Assembly: GCA_016713675.1 (NCBI GenBank)
Contig: JADJOS010000001.1
Coordinates: 1,798,001-1,862,000, forward strand
Direction: 5' to 3'
DNA length: 64,000 bases
Source: Acidobacteriota bacterium
GTDB lineage: Bacteria > Acidobacteriota > Blastocatellia > Pyrinomonadales > Pyrinomonadaceae
The stretch's first letter is position 1. Each line of letters starts with the position of its first letter. Position numbers and translations under genes: made by a program. This document shows positions 56,176-64,000 of this stretch, piece by piece. The notes below the pieces were generated by a model. It was not told the DNA's origin and did no database searches. It saw nothing but the letters and a program-made list of their open reading frames with translations.

Positions 56176-57814
56176 ATGAACTTTTTATACGAAAATTTGT
56201 TAGCGATCCTGATCTTGCTGCCGGTATTCGGTGCGGTGCTGACGCTCGCGCACCAGATGTTTTGGAAGCAGGAAGGCCAGATCAAATGGCTGACGCTTGG
56301 TTTTACGCTGGTAAATTTTGCGGTTTCGCTGCTGATGTTCGCAAAACCGGCCGCGGCCTCGGGCAGCTATATGTTCGAAAAGAACGTGCCGTGGATCAGT
56401 GCGATAAGCCCCAATTTCCACGTCGGCGTTGACGGGCTGAGCTTTTGGCTGCTGATCTTGACGACGTTCATCATGCCGATCGCCGTGATCTCGACATGGA
56501 ATGCGGTCGAGAAGCGCGTAACGGCGTTTTACATCTTTCTGCTGCTGCTCGAATCGGCGATGATCGGCGTCTTTGTGTCCTTGGATCTGCTTGTTTTCTA
56601 TCTGTTTTTCGAAGCTTCGCTCATTCCGATGTTTTTCCTCATCGGCATTTGGGGCGGCGAGAACCGCATCTACGCAGCGGTCAAATTCTTTATCTTTACC
56701 GCACTCGGCAGTTTGCTGATGCTGGTCGCGATCATCTCGCTGTACTTCATCTACGCCGATCAGACGGGCTTTGCCGGAACTTTCGATCTGGTGGCGATAC
56801 AAAACGCGTTCAAGATCGGCACGATGAGTTTCAGCGGAGCAATGGCCGGAACAGGAACGCTGCTGTTCATGGCGTTCGCCCTGGCGTTTGCGATCAAGGT
56901 GCCGCTGTTCCCGTTCCACACATGGCTGCCTGACGCACACACCGAGGCCCCGACGGCCGGTTCGGTGATACTTGCCGCAGTGCTGCTCAAAATGGGAACG
57001 TACGGATTGATGCGGTTTAATTTCGCCTTGTTCCCTGACCAGAGCCGCGAATGGGCGTGGCTGTTTATCACGCTCGCGATCGTCGGCATTATCTACGGAG
57101 CTCTCGTCGCGATGGTCCAGCCCGATGTAAAACGCCTCGTTGCGTATTCGTCGGTCGCCCACATGGGCTTCGTGATCTTGGGGATGTTCTCGTTCACTGA
57201 GGCCGGAATGCAGGGTGCCCTGTTCACGATGCTGGCCCACGGCGTTACGACCGGTGCGTTGTTCCTGCTCGTCGGATTTATCTACGAACGCCGTCATACG
57301 CGGGAGATCACGCAGTTCGGCGGGATTTCGAATGTGATGCCGATCTACGCGACCATTTTCGTTATCACGACGATGGCTTCGATCGGCCTTCCGTTCCTCA
57401 ATGGATTCGTCGGCGAATTTCTGATCATGGTCGGAATGTTCAAATCGACCGTTCTCGGAGTGACGGCCGCCGTCAACTGGAACATCATCGCGACCATGGC
57501 GGCGGGAACCGGCGTCATCTTTGCAGCCGTTTATTTGCTTTGGATGGTTCAGCGTGTGTTTTTCGGCAAGGTCACGAATGACAAAAACAAGTCACTCGCG
57601 GACCTCAGCTGGCGTGAGATCGGGCTGATGATACCGCTGATCATGTTGATGGTCTATATGGGTGTATTTCCCGAAACCGTTCCTGAGCCGCTCTGAAAGT
57701 GCGGTCAAGGCGATCGAAGCGAATGTGATGCATCAGGGCGGCGGCACGATCGACAAGGCCGATCTGGAACCGAAAGCGGCTCCGAAAGTAGAGACCGAAA
57801 AGGCGGGGCATTGA
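56176..57814 (+). CDS. nuoM: NADH-quinone oxidoreductase subunit M (one frameshift near the end)
   Basis: Antiporter-like subunit. It is continuous for 500 codons: HVGVDGLSFWLLILTTFIMP, FYLFFEASLIPMFFLIGIWG with the essential Glu, FKVPLFPFHTWLP-type AIKVPLFPFHTWLPDAHTEA, GSVILAAVLLKMGTYGLMRF (channel Lys), PDVKRLVAYSSVAHMGFVIL and NGFVGEFLIMVGMF. After an indel near 57685 the tail is SESAVKAIEANVMHQGGGTI and KAAPKVETEKAGH, stop at 57812-57814. About 545 residues. Confidence 0.94.
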
Positions 57815-57815
57815 T

Positions 57816-58454
57816 TTGAAAAGAACGTTCGCCATCTGTTTTGCGGCCTTGATGCTGTTTGCCGGTGCAAACGCACAGACGTTTTACGGCACGACCGATC
57901 TGAAAACGTTTCGCGACGGGCGTGACAAGGAGTTTCGCAATAAAGACGAATCACCGTTGAAAGCGGAAGATTTTGCGAAGTTCAAAGGGCTGAACAATTA
58001 TCCGTTCGACAAAGCGTTTCGCGTAACTGCGGTATTCGAACGGACGGCCGATGAGAAATATTTTCAGATGCCGACGTCGTCGGGCACGACCAAGAAGTTC
58101 GTCAAATACGGAGTTTTGACATTTGCTATCGGCGGCAAACAGCAGCGTCTGAGCGTTTATCAGACGGACGCCGAGACACTCGCAAAGTTTCCGGAATATG
58201 CCGACCTGCTTTTCGTGCCGTTCAGGGATCCGACGAACCGGACCGATACTTACGGCGGCGGACGGTACATTGACATTATGGAGCCAAGGGGCAAGACGGT
58301 CACGCTGGATCTTAATCTTGCATACAATCCGAATTGTGCCTACGGCAGCGACAAATACAATTGCCCGATACCGCCAAGGGAGAACACTTTAGAGGTTTCG
58401 ATCACGGCGGGCGAAAAGAGATACATATATTCCGGCTATGACAAGACACATTAG
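57816..58454 (+). CDS. Secreted DUF1684 protein within the nuo operon
   Basis: 212 residues, intact, TTG start at 57816, 1 base after nuoM. A signal peptide (FAICFAALMLFAGANA) is followed by the DUF1684 pattern: TFRDGRDKEFRNKDESPLKA, FKGLNNYPFDKAFRVTAVFE, TFAIGGKQQRLSVYQ, LFVPFRDPTNRTDTYGGGRY and DLNLAYNPNCAYGSDKYNCP followed by IPPRENTLEVSI. The family is of unknown function. Placement between nuoM and nuoN is odd but the gene is in perfect register with them. Confidence 0.85.
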   Translation: MKRTFAICFAALMLFAGANAQTFYGTTDLKTFRDGRDKEFRNKDESPLKAEDFAKFKGLNNYPFDKAFRVTAVFERTADEKYFQMPTSSGTTKKFVKYGVLTFAIGGKQQRLSVYQTDAETLAKFPEYADLLFVPFRDPTNRTDTYGGGRYIDIMEPRGKTVTLDLNLAYNPNCAYGSDKYNCPIPPRENTLEVSITAGEKRYIYSGYDKTH

Positions 58455-58474
58455 CTTGGGATATTGAGACCAAA

Positions 58475-60019
58475 ATGAACACGTTTTTTCTATCAGAATT
58501 AGTTCCGCCGAATGCGAATTTAACGATCATTCTGCCTGAGATGATCGTCGCTATCGCGGGCGTCGTCGTAATGATCTACGACAGTTATTTTCCGAAGCAG
58601 CGTGCCGTTTCGGGCGTGATCGCATTGCTCGGCCTCGTTGCCTCGGGCGTCATGCTCGCAATGTCATGGGGCAGTGCGGCACCGGCAAATGCGTGGGGCG
58701 GCATGATCGCTCATGACAATCTGCGGCTAAGCTTCTCGTTCGTGTTCCTCTTTGTCTCGGCGATGACAGTGCTGATATCGACCGTTTGGGTCGAACGCGA
58801 GGACGTTCCGGCCGGCGAATATCACGCACTGCTGCTGTTCGCCACATTCGGCATGATGATGATGTCAGCCGGCAATGATCTCGTTGTTATCTTCCTCGGC
58901 CTCGAAACGCTTTCGATCGCGACCTATGTAATGGCAGGATTGCGTAAGGCCGATCTGCGTTCCAACGAATCGGCGATGAAGTATTTCATCCTCGGTTCGT
59001 TCGCGTCCGCATTTTTGCTATACGGAATGGCACTCACTTATGGTGCGACAGGCGAGACAAATCTGACGGCGATCGCGCAAAAAATGTCAGATCCGAACTT
59101 TCCCGCACTTCTTCTAATTGGTGCGGCGATGATGATCATCGGATTTGGATTTAAGATCGCGATGGCCCCTTTCCATGTCTGGACGCCGGACGTGTACGAA
59201 GGTGCCCCGACGCCGATCACCGGTTTCATGGCCGCCGGGCCAAAGGCGGCTGCCTTTGCATCTTTCATGCGTGTTTTTGTTCTCGGGTTTCCGTTGGTCG
59301 CGGGTGTTCAGGTCTCGGGCTATTTGCACACGACCTGGATCACGACCGTTGCGGTCCTCGCGATGCTCACCATAATCGTCGGTAATGTAGCCGCGATCAT
59401 GCAGTCGAGCGTCAAACGCATGCTCGCCTATTCGTCGATCGCTCACGCAGGATATGCTCTCGTCGGATTTGTCGGTGCAGGCCTCTCAACGACCACCGAA
59501 CAGCGTGATACCGCGATTGCCGCAGTTGCATTTTACATGCTGACGTATGCCGTGACGAACCTCGGAGCGTTTGCCATCGTCACGCTTCTCTCGCAAAAGA
59601 ACGACCGCCGGACCGAGTTCGAAGATTACAATGGTATCGGTTTCCGATCGCCTGTCCTTGCATTTTCGCTCTCGCTTTTCATGCTCTCATTGCTGGGCAT
59701 GCCGCTGACGGCCGGATTTATCGGCAAGGTCCTCGTTTTCCGTCCGGCACTTGAGGCGGGCAACACAATGGTCACTATCCTTGTCGTGGTCGCCGTTCTC
59801 GGCTCGGCCCTTTCTGCTTACTACTATCTGCGGCTGATCGTTGTGATGTTTTTCAAGGACCGCACCTCCGATTGGCATACTCCCAAGATGGCGGCACCGC
59901 TGACCGCGGCATTGGTGATCACTGTGCTTGGTGTTTTTTACTTCGGCATTTTCGGCGACAGTGTGATCTCTAAATTTGCCCAGTCGCCGGCTGCAGTTAT
60001 CGTCCGGGCCGAAAAGTAG
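58475..60019 (+). CDS. nuoN: NADH-quinone oxidoreductase subunit N
   Basis: 514 residues, intact, 14 helices. ILPEMIVAIAGVVVMIYDSY, FLGLETLSIATYVMAGLRKA (conserved Glu), ESAMKYFILGSFASAFLLYG, GFGFKIAMAPFHVWTPDVYE, GAPTPITGFMAAGPKAAAFA (channel Lys), SSVKRMLAYSSIAHAGYALV and AGFIGKVLVFRPALEAG are all family motifs. It closes the complex I operon. Confidence 0.96.
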   Translation: MNTFFLSELVPPNANLTIILPEMIVAIAGVVVMIYDSYFPKQRAVSGVIALLGLVASGVMLAMSWGSAAPANAWGGMIAHDNLRLSFSFVFLFVSAMTVLISTVWVEREDVPAGEYHALLLFATFGMMMMSAGNDLVVIFLGLETLSIATYVMAGLRKADLRSNESAMKYFILGSFASAFLLYGMALTYGATGETNLTAIAQKMSDPNFPALLLIGAAMMIIGFGFKIAMAPFHVWTPDVYEGAPTPITGFMAAGPKAAAFASFMRVFVLGFPLVAGVQVSGYLHTTWITTVAVLAMLTIIVGNVAAIMQSSVKRMLAYSSIAHAGYALVGFVGAGLSTTTEQRDTAIAAVAFYMLTYAVTNLGAFAIVTLLSQKNDRRTEFEDYNGIGFRSPVLAFSLSLFMLSLLGMPLTAGFIGKVLVFRPALEAGNTMVTILVVVAVLGSALSAYYYLRLIVVMFFKDRTSDWHTPKMAAPLTAALVITVLGVFYFGIFGDSVISKFAQSPAAVIVRAEK

Positions 60020-60028
60020 TACCGCTCG

Positions 60029-60505
60029 ATGGACGTCATTTCAGAGATCAAGCTAGGCCTTGCCGACGAGTGGCTTCCGGCTATATACGAAAACAAGGTT
60101 CGCCCCGGACGCACACGTTCGGTCCATATCGACGTGCCCGTTCGCGAGAACGCGGCCGAAATTCAATACACACTTCTCGGAATCGAACTTAAGGTCGGTA
60201 AGCGCCGATTCGCCTGCCCCGATCTGGCTGCGGCCCGTTACATGCGCATTTTTGCGAGGATCGGATCGACGGATTTCGCACTGCCATACGACATCACCAG
60301 GACCTCGCCGCTCGCGGATGAGCTCGAGACCGCGTGGCATCGGGCGTTGTTATTGTCCGAGGAAAAGTCGCAAACATTGTCTGAGAAAGCACGCAAACGG
60401 GCGCGCAATCAACTGGTCAAAGCGATGAGAACCGAGATCGCCGCGATCGGTGCTGGCGATGTAATGCCGGAGTTCGATACGGCGACGAGGCAGCGTCGGA
60501 GTTAG
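60029..60505 (+). CDS. Uncharacterised protein following nuoN
   Basis: 158 residues, no signal peptide or membrane span. An alpha/beta N-terminal half (ISEIKLGLADEWLPAIYENK, LLGIELKVGKRRFACPDLAA, YMRIFARIGSTDFALPYDIT) is followed by a basic helical C-terminus (SEKARKRARNQLVKAMRTEI). I do not recognise it. It begins 9 bases after nuoN and is followed after 3 bases by another small gene, so the three are likely co-transcribed. Confidence 0.65.
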   Translation: MDVISEIKLGLADEWLPAIYENKVRPGRTRSVHIDVPVRENAAEIQYTLLGIELKVGKRRFACPDLAAARYMRIFARIGSTDFALPYDITRTSPLADELETAWHRALLLSEEKSQTLSEKARKRARNQLVKAMRTEIAAIGAGDVMPEFDTATRQRRS

Positions 60506-60508
60506 ACG

Positions 60509-60715
60509 ATGCCGTATTACGACGACGATGGTAACGAGATCGACCCGACGGGAATTCCGGTCCCGCGGATGTGCTTGATGTGCGAAAAAAAGGACGATCC
60601 GGACGAAGAGATCTTGTGCAATCTCAACCGGCTCGATCAGGCGGACGAGCCGCATTTCAAGTGCGGGGCGTTCGTCAGCCTTTACGGAGCGTTGATTGAT
60701 GATATAATCGAGTGA
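60509..60715 (+). CDS. Small cysteine-containing protein
   Basis: 68 residues, acidic, with MCLMCEKKDDPDEEILCNLN and FKCGAF. The CxxC and two further cysteines could form a metal site. The final segment is hydrophobic and acidic (LYGALIDDIIE). No family recognised. It starts 3 bases after the preceding gene. Confidence 0.6.
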   Translation: MPYYDDDGNEIDPTGIPVPRMCLMCEKKDDPDEEILCNLNRLDQADEPHFKCGAFVSLYGALIDDIIE

Positions 60716-60756
60716 TGCGCGCGTTTGGCGCAATGTGAATACGATCTCAGTGACCT

Positions 60757-61675
60757 ATGTTTGATGCAGTGGCAAAGGCAACCGAATCTGAAAAGCTTCC
60801 GTTCCCGTACAATAAGAGCACTTTCTGCCGGTACGAGCCGATCGAGAAGAAGATCGACTTTGCCAAGGTCTTGATCGTCAACGACCTGCTGCGTTACGAT
60901 TCGGATCTGTCCGATCTTGCCCGAAAGGACTGGAACGGGTCGACCGAGCAGCGGCTCGAATTCGAACGCCTTGTCTCGGGCATGGCCTGCAACAATATTG
61001 CAAAAATGTTCTGCGTCTCGTCAAAATCCCAAGACGATGACCGTTCATCTCTCAGAGATCGCTGATGCGGCAGAGAAGTTTCGCCCCGATGCGATCGTCA
61101 TGAGCGGCACCTACGCCGATTTTGATTACTACAACCCCGAGCACATTGCGAGTTTTGCGGATTTTGTGAAAGAGACAAAGATCCCGATCCTCGCCATCTG
61201 TGGAGCTCATCAGTTGGTAGCGATCTCATTTGGAGCAAAGCTCAAGACGCTCGATGACCGCGAACTCGCCGATAAACGCACAGACCGCGTTGTCGAATAT
61301 CAATATCGTTTCGTCAAGATCGTTGACAAGACCGACCCGATCTTTGAGGGCAATGACGACGACCGATCGGGCATCTGGCAGGACTATACGACGCAGGACG
61401 ATATCCTGCGAGTCTGGCAGAACCACGGCGTCCAGGTCGACGGCGTGCCCGGCGGATTCAAATTACTCGCGACATCATACCTCTGTAAAAACCAAATGAT
61501 GGTCAGGAAAACTGACGATCAGCTCATCTACTGCGTACAATTTCACCTCGAGAAATCCTTCGAAGATTGGTCAAAGAATCCGACCCGCTGGGAACACCAG
61601 AACGAAAGCCGCGACGGCCGTATCCTATTCGAGAATTTTCTGAAACTCGCTCTCGAACATCGAGCTGATTCCTGA
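60757..61675 (+). CDS. Class I glutamine-amidotransferase-like protein (one frameshift)
   Basis: About 305 residues. The N-terminal part (FDFAKVLIVNDLLRYD-like, KKIDFAKVLIVNDLLRYDSD) is in one frame to about 61015. The rest continues in the next frame: HLSEIADAAEKFRPDAIVMS, GTYADFDYYN, IPILAICGAHQLVAISFGAK with the nucleophile Cys in the elbow AICGAHQ, and YCVQFHLEKSFEDW, where the His and Glu of the triad would lie. It may be a stand-alone amidotransferase or a peptidase of that fold. Substrate unknown. Confidence 0.72.
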
Positions 61676-61937
61676 TCTGCTCTGACGATCAAACGCAAGA
61701 CATCCAACGTTAGGCGAACGCACCTCAGTTTTCAAAAGAAATGTCGAGGCCTGCGTCACCCTTCTTTTCCCCTTTAATCAGAGCCCCAACTTCTCTCGTT
61801 CTTTATTCTGGTCAACTATTAGCATCGCCGAGCGGTGCGGTGATCTTTTGTCATTTGCCGGTTTACGTTTTTAGGATTTCGATGAATAATTAGGGAGATT
61901 TATTTTTCAGATCTCAGAAAAACACAAAAAGGAGAAA

Positions 61938-62276
61938 ATGATGAAAAAACTTTTGACCTTATCGCTTTTGTCCCTGATGTTCTTGACGATGTACGTTGAG
62001 ACCGCTTCGGCACAAACGCGTATTCGTTTTGCACGCGGGCGCACCTCGGCGACCGTTTCTTCGACGATCGGCAGCAGAGGTCAGCGAAAGTATGTGCTCG
62101 GTGCGCAAGCGGGCCAGACCTTGTCAGCCAATATAAGCTCGCGCAATGGCTGTGTCGTCCTCGGAAATGGGCAAACAAGCGAAAACTACACGACCAATCG
62201 GGGCGATAACTGGATCGATATTTTTAACAACTGCAAAACCGCCACGACCTTTACACTGACGGTGTCGATCTATTAA
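61938..62276 (+). CDS. Small secreted beta protein (PPC-like)
   Basis: 112 residues with two adjacent possible ATG starts (61938, 61941) after an AAGGAG site. The signal peptide (LLTLSLLSLMFLTMYVETAS, cleavage before AQT) precedes FARGRTSATVSSTIGSRGQR, KYVLGAQAGQTLSANISS and the Cys-containing FNNCKTATTFTLTVSIY. The GQTLSANISS and TLTVSIY strands resemble bacterial pre-peptidase (PPC) beta sandwiches. The 262 bases upstream (61676-61937) carry no gene. A terminator follows. Confidence 0.65.
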   Translation: MMKKLLTLSLLSLMFLTMYVETASAQTRIRFARGRTSATVSSTIGSRGQRKYVLGAQAGQTLSANISSRNGCVVLGNGQTSENYTTNRGDNWIDIFNNCKTATTFTLTVSIY

Positions 62277-62287
62277 GAAATCGCGGT

Positions 62288-62336
62288 GGCCCTGACACTG
62301 ATCGGTTGCGATCGATATCAGGGCCGTCATTTTTTA
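62288..62336. terminator. Terminator between convergent genes
   Basis: GGCCCTGA/TCAGGGCC stem with an inner CGATCG-type pairing and a run of six Ts (62330-62335), between the secreted protein and the convergent PilX-like gene. Confidence 0.75.
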
Positions 62337-62346
62337 CCGGAAGTAT

Positions 62347-64000
62347 TTACTTTTCGACGACGCCGAGGACAAAGTTGCTGACGGCCACCAGGCCGCCGGC
62401 GACTGTCTGCGAATTGTACACCACGGTCGAATTACCGCCGCCGGACAGATTATATTGAGGCGAAAGAAAATTAGCTGACGAAGATGGATTTATTCCGTCC
62501 TGAATTCGGCTGCCTTCATATGGGGAGATCACGATATTTCCCTGAATAGTGCCGTTTCCGCCGCCGGACCGGTCAACTCCGGCCTGCCCGGTCACGATGA
62601 TCAGGCCGTTAAAGCTGAAGTTTCCGTTGAGCGTCAGCTTGCCGGTCACGACCATTATTCCTCCGCCATTGCCTGTGAAAGTACAATTCCCATCGCAAAA
62701 GGTGATGCCCTGGCCCGTAAGGTTATTGCCGAATGACGTCGGGTTGACGCCGCTGGGAAAGAATCTGCCGGACGACTGAGCGACCGTCGCCAGCGAACGA
62801 ACCGTTGCGTCGAGGTTGGTCGGATTTGAGAGCCAATCGGGCATCTCGCTGCCGACATTCGACGGTGATCCGATAACGGTTCCATTGAACGGATGCGGAG
62901 GTTCGCCGGATACCGAGGACTCCACCGTGTCGAGATTGCTGCTGTTCGTTGTGCCGATCGGCGGAATGATGTCGGTCGAAACGACGTCGTCACCGGAATA
63001 TACAGTCACGTTCGACGATCCCGGATTGAACATAAACGTCGTCGCCGGCGATGTCGTACTCGGCGGCCCTACAAGCGTAAGTGTCGCCGGGGCGGTCAGG
63101 CCATTGAAAAAGTCCTTTTGAACGATCGCCTCCAGCCGCTTTACGGCACCACGGGGCCCAAAACCTGTTGATCTTATTAGGATCCGCGTCGGTTCGGGCG
63201 ATTCCACGGTTCCGGTTATGACGTTGTCGCCCGTGCTCAATGTCGCTTCATAGCCGTAACGCTGAGGCGGACCCATGACCGCGACATTGGCAGGCAGTCC
63301 CCAGCCAAAACCTAATGTCATCGTACTGCCCTGCATCGTAAAGGTCTGGGCGTCAAAGATAATTTTTGGTGGATTTGCCGTGCCGGTCGAATTCGTCTCG
63401 ATATAGCCGCGAATCACTCGTGTGACGACATATGGTTTCGTCATTCGGATAACGATCTCAAAGCGGTTGAAGGCCGGGATCGTTGCTCCCGTCCCCGTTA
63501 TCGTGAGCACAAATCTGCCGAAATTGGTACTGGCCGGTGCCCCGCTGACATCCAGATCGACGGCGGCATTCGGATAGTATTTGACCACCACTTTATTCAT
63601 GCCCGTGCCGTACGTCTTTTGTGTCGGATCCCCAATGTCGGCATCGAAGAGCTGTCCTGACGTTGAGAACGAAAGCCGTGTGCCTGTGTTGTCGGGATCT
63701 GAAAGTGCGACGGCGAAGCCGTAACCATTCTGCCGATTGCATGCAACGCCACCCAGAACGACTCGATCGCTGCATGTGTCATCGTAATCGAACCATCGCG
63801 ACAGTCTTGAAACCGTTGCAGGGTCTCCGAATGTATTCGAAGACGACAGCTTGAGAGCCTTGACGAATGTGATCTTGTTTGCCGGGTCGGTCGCAGCCTT
63901 TGATGTGTCAAGCAGCGGATTTGGCACCACATTTCCGCGAAGCACGTTCACTGCCGATTGGATACCGCTTTCGGCGGCGTTGTATGCCTGTTGTTCAGCG
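62347..64000 (-). CDS. PilX-like pilus assembly protein (5' end outside window)
   Basis: More than 550 codons, open to the window edge. The first visible residues, EQQAYNAAESGIQSAVNVLR, match the segment after the transmembrane helix in PilX N-terminal proteins of type IV pilus and minor pilin systems. The remainder is beta-rich (VRVIRGYIETNSTGTANPPK-like, GYEATLSTGDNVITGTVESP), with a Gly-rich region (GNGGGIMVVTGKLTLNGNFS) near the C-terminus resembling the archaeal/bacterial filament-associated polymer domain. It is probably a minor-pilin or adhesin-like component. An upstream pilin cluster would be expected beyond 64000. Confidence 0.7.
   Translation of the reverse strand, partial: AEQQAYNAAESGIQSAVNVLRGNVVPNPLLDTSKAATDPANKITFVKALKLSSSNTFGDPATVSRLSRWFDYDDTCSDRVVLGGVACNRQNGYGFAVALSDPDNTGTRLSFSTSGQLFDADIGDPTQKTYGTGMNKVVVKYYPNAAVDLDVSGAPASTNFGRFVLTITGTGATIPAFNRFEIVIRMTKPYVVTRVIRGYIETNSTGTANPPKIIFDAQTFTMQGSTMTLGFGWGLPANVAVMGPPQRYGYEATLSTGDNVITGTVESPEPTRILIRSTGFGPRGAVKRLEAIVQKDFFNGLTAPATLTLVGPPSTTSPATTFMFNPGSSNVTVYSGDDVVSTDIIPPIGTTNSSNLDTVESSVSGEPPHPFNGTVIGSPSNVGSEMPDWLSNPTNLDATVRSLATVAQSSGRFFPSGVNPTSFGNNLTGQGITFCDGNCTFTGNGGGIMVVTGKLTLNGNFSFNGLIIVTGQAGVDRSGGGNGTIQGNIVISPYEGSRIQDGINPSSSANFLSPQYNLSGGGNSTVVYNSQTVAGGLVAVSNFVLGVVEK

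Noticed and set aside
56200..57297. A 365-codon minus-strand frame.
   Set aside because: It is antisense to nuoM and very rich in Arg, Gln and His, as expected for the complement of membrane-helix codons.
1..64000. CRISPR arrays, tRNA and rRNA genes, prophage or integrase genes.
   Set aside because: No regularly spaced short repeats, no tRNA T-loop motif in a plausible cloverleaf, and no integrase, transposase or phage structural gene was seen by eye. A covariance-model scan would be the decisive test for RNAs.

Overview
The window is about 64 kb of a mid-GC bacterial chromosome with no tRNA, rRNA, CRISPR array or phage module that I could see. The gene content points to the Acidobacteriota, probably class Blastocatellia. 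That is an inference from a combination of features: a TIGR02999-like ECF sigma factor beside a giant Ser/Thr kinase with TPRs, secreted CSLREA and delta-60/VCBS proteins, futalosine-type menaquinone genes (mqnD and an mqnP-like prenyltransferase), a membrane-anchored winged-helix regulator and a 14-subunit-type complex I operon.

Layout. 0-3.5 kb: a methyltransferase cut by the window edge, mqnD, and a secreted beta-helix protein. 3.5-7.2 kb: a nitric oxide module (cupin, quinol NO reductase, group III truncated haemoglobin, convergent Crp/Fnr regulator) with an FNR-like palindrome in front. 7.2-10 kb: mqnP-like prenyltransferase, a DUF2227 protein and a helical-repeat protein. 10.1-12.6 kb: UDP-sugar dehydrogenase and UDP-GlcNAc 2-epimerase for surface polysaccharide. 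12.6-18.8 kb: lipoprotein rhodanese interrupted by an in-frame UGA, Bcp peroxiredoxin, two mutually truncated convergent genes, an archaeal-type 8-oxoguanine glycosylase, a TPR/double-retropepsin protein, a PIN protein, a glycine-zipper protein and a DUF5658 protein. 18.9-21.3 kb: HtrA protease, a zinc-ribbon protein and a CysQ-like phosphatase. 21.3-28 kb: an accessory block in which two diverged copies of a 0.65-0.8 kb repeat flank the kinase/sigma pair, followed by the membrane-anchored regulator. 28-31.1 kb: secreted proteins. 31.1-42.7 kb: radical SAM protein, short-chain dehydrogenase, SbcD-like nuclease, LON-domain protein, hydrolase, SpoIVB-like peptidase, HD (p)ppGpp hydrolase, MoaD, ThiG and ThiS. 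42.9-60 kb: nuoABCDEF-(lipase, bTHX)-GHJKLM-(DUF1684)-N, lacking nuoI. 60-64 kb: small unknown proteins, a glutamine-amidotransferase-like protein, a small secreted protein and a PilX-like protein running off the edge.

From about 30.9 to 57.7 kb nearly every gene is broken by single-base frameshifts, although family-specific sequence resumes in another frame each time, even in complex I. I read this as a poor consensus rather than gene decay, and give each such gene one span covering all its frames.

How the parts fit: menaquinone made through MqnD and the prenyltransferase would be reduced by complex I, and the quinol NO reductase could draw on the same pool, with the haemoglobin and Crp/Fnr protein handling NO scavenging and sensing. 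The most unusual signals are the UGA inside the rhodanese active-site motif, the paired unknown repeat with its operator-like palindromes, and the make-up of the complex I operon.
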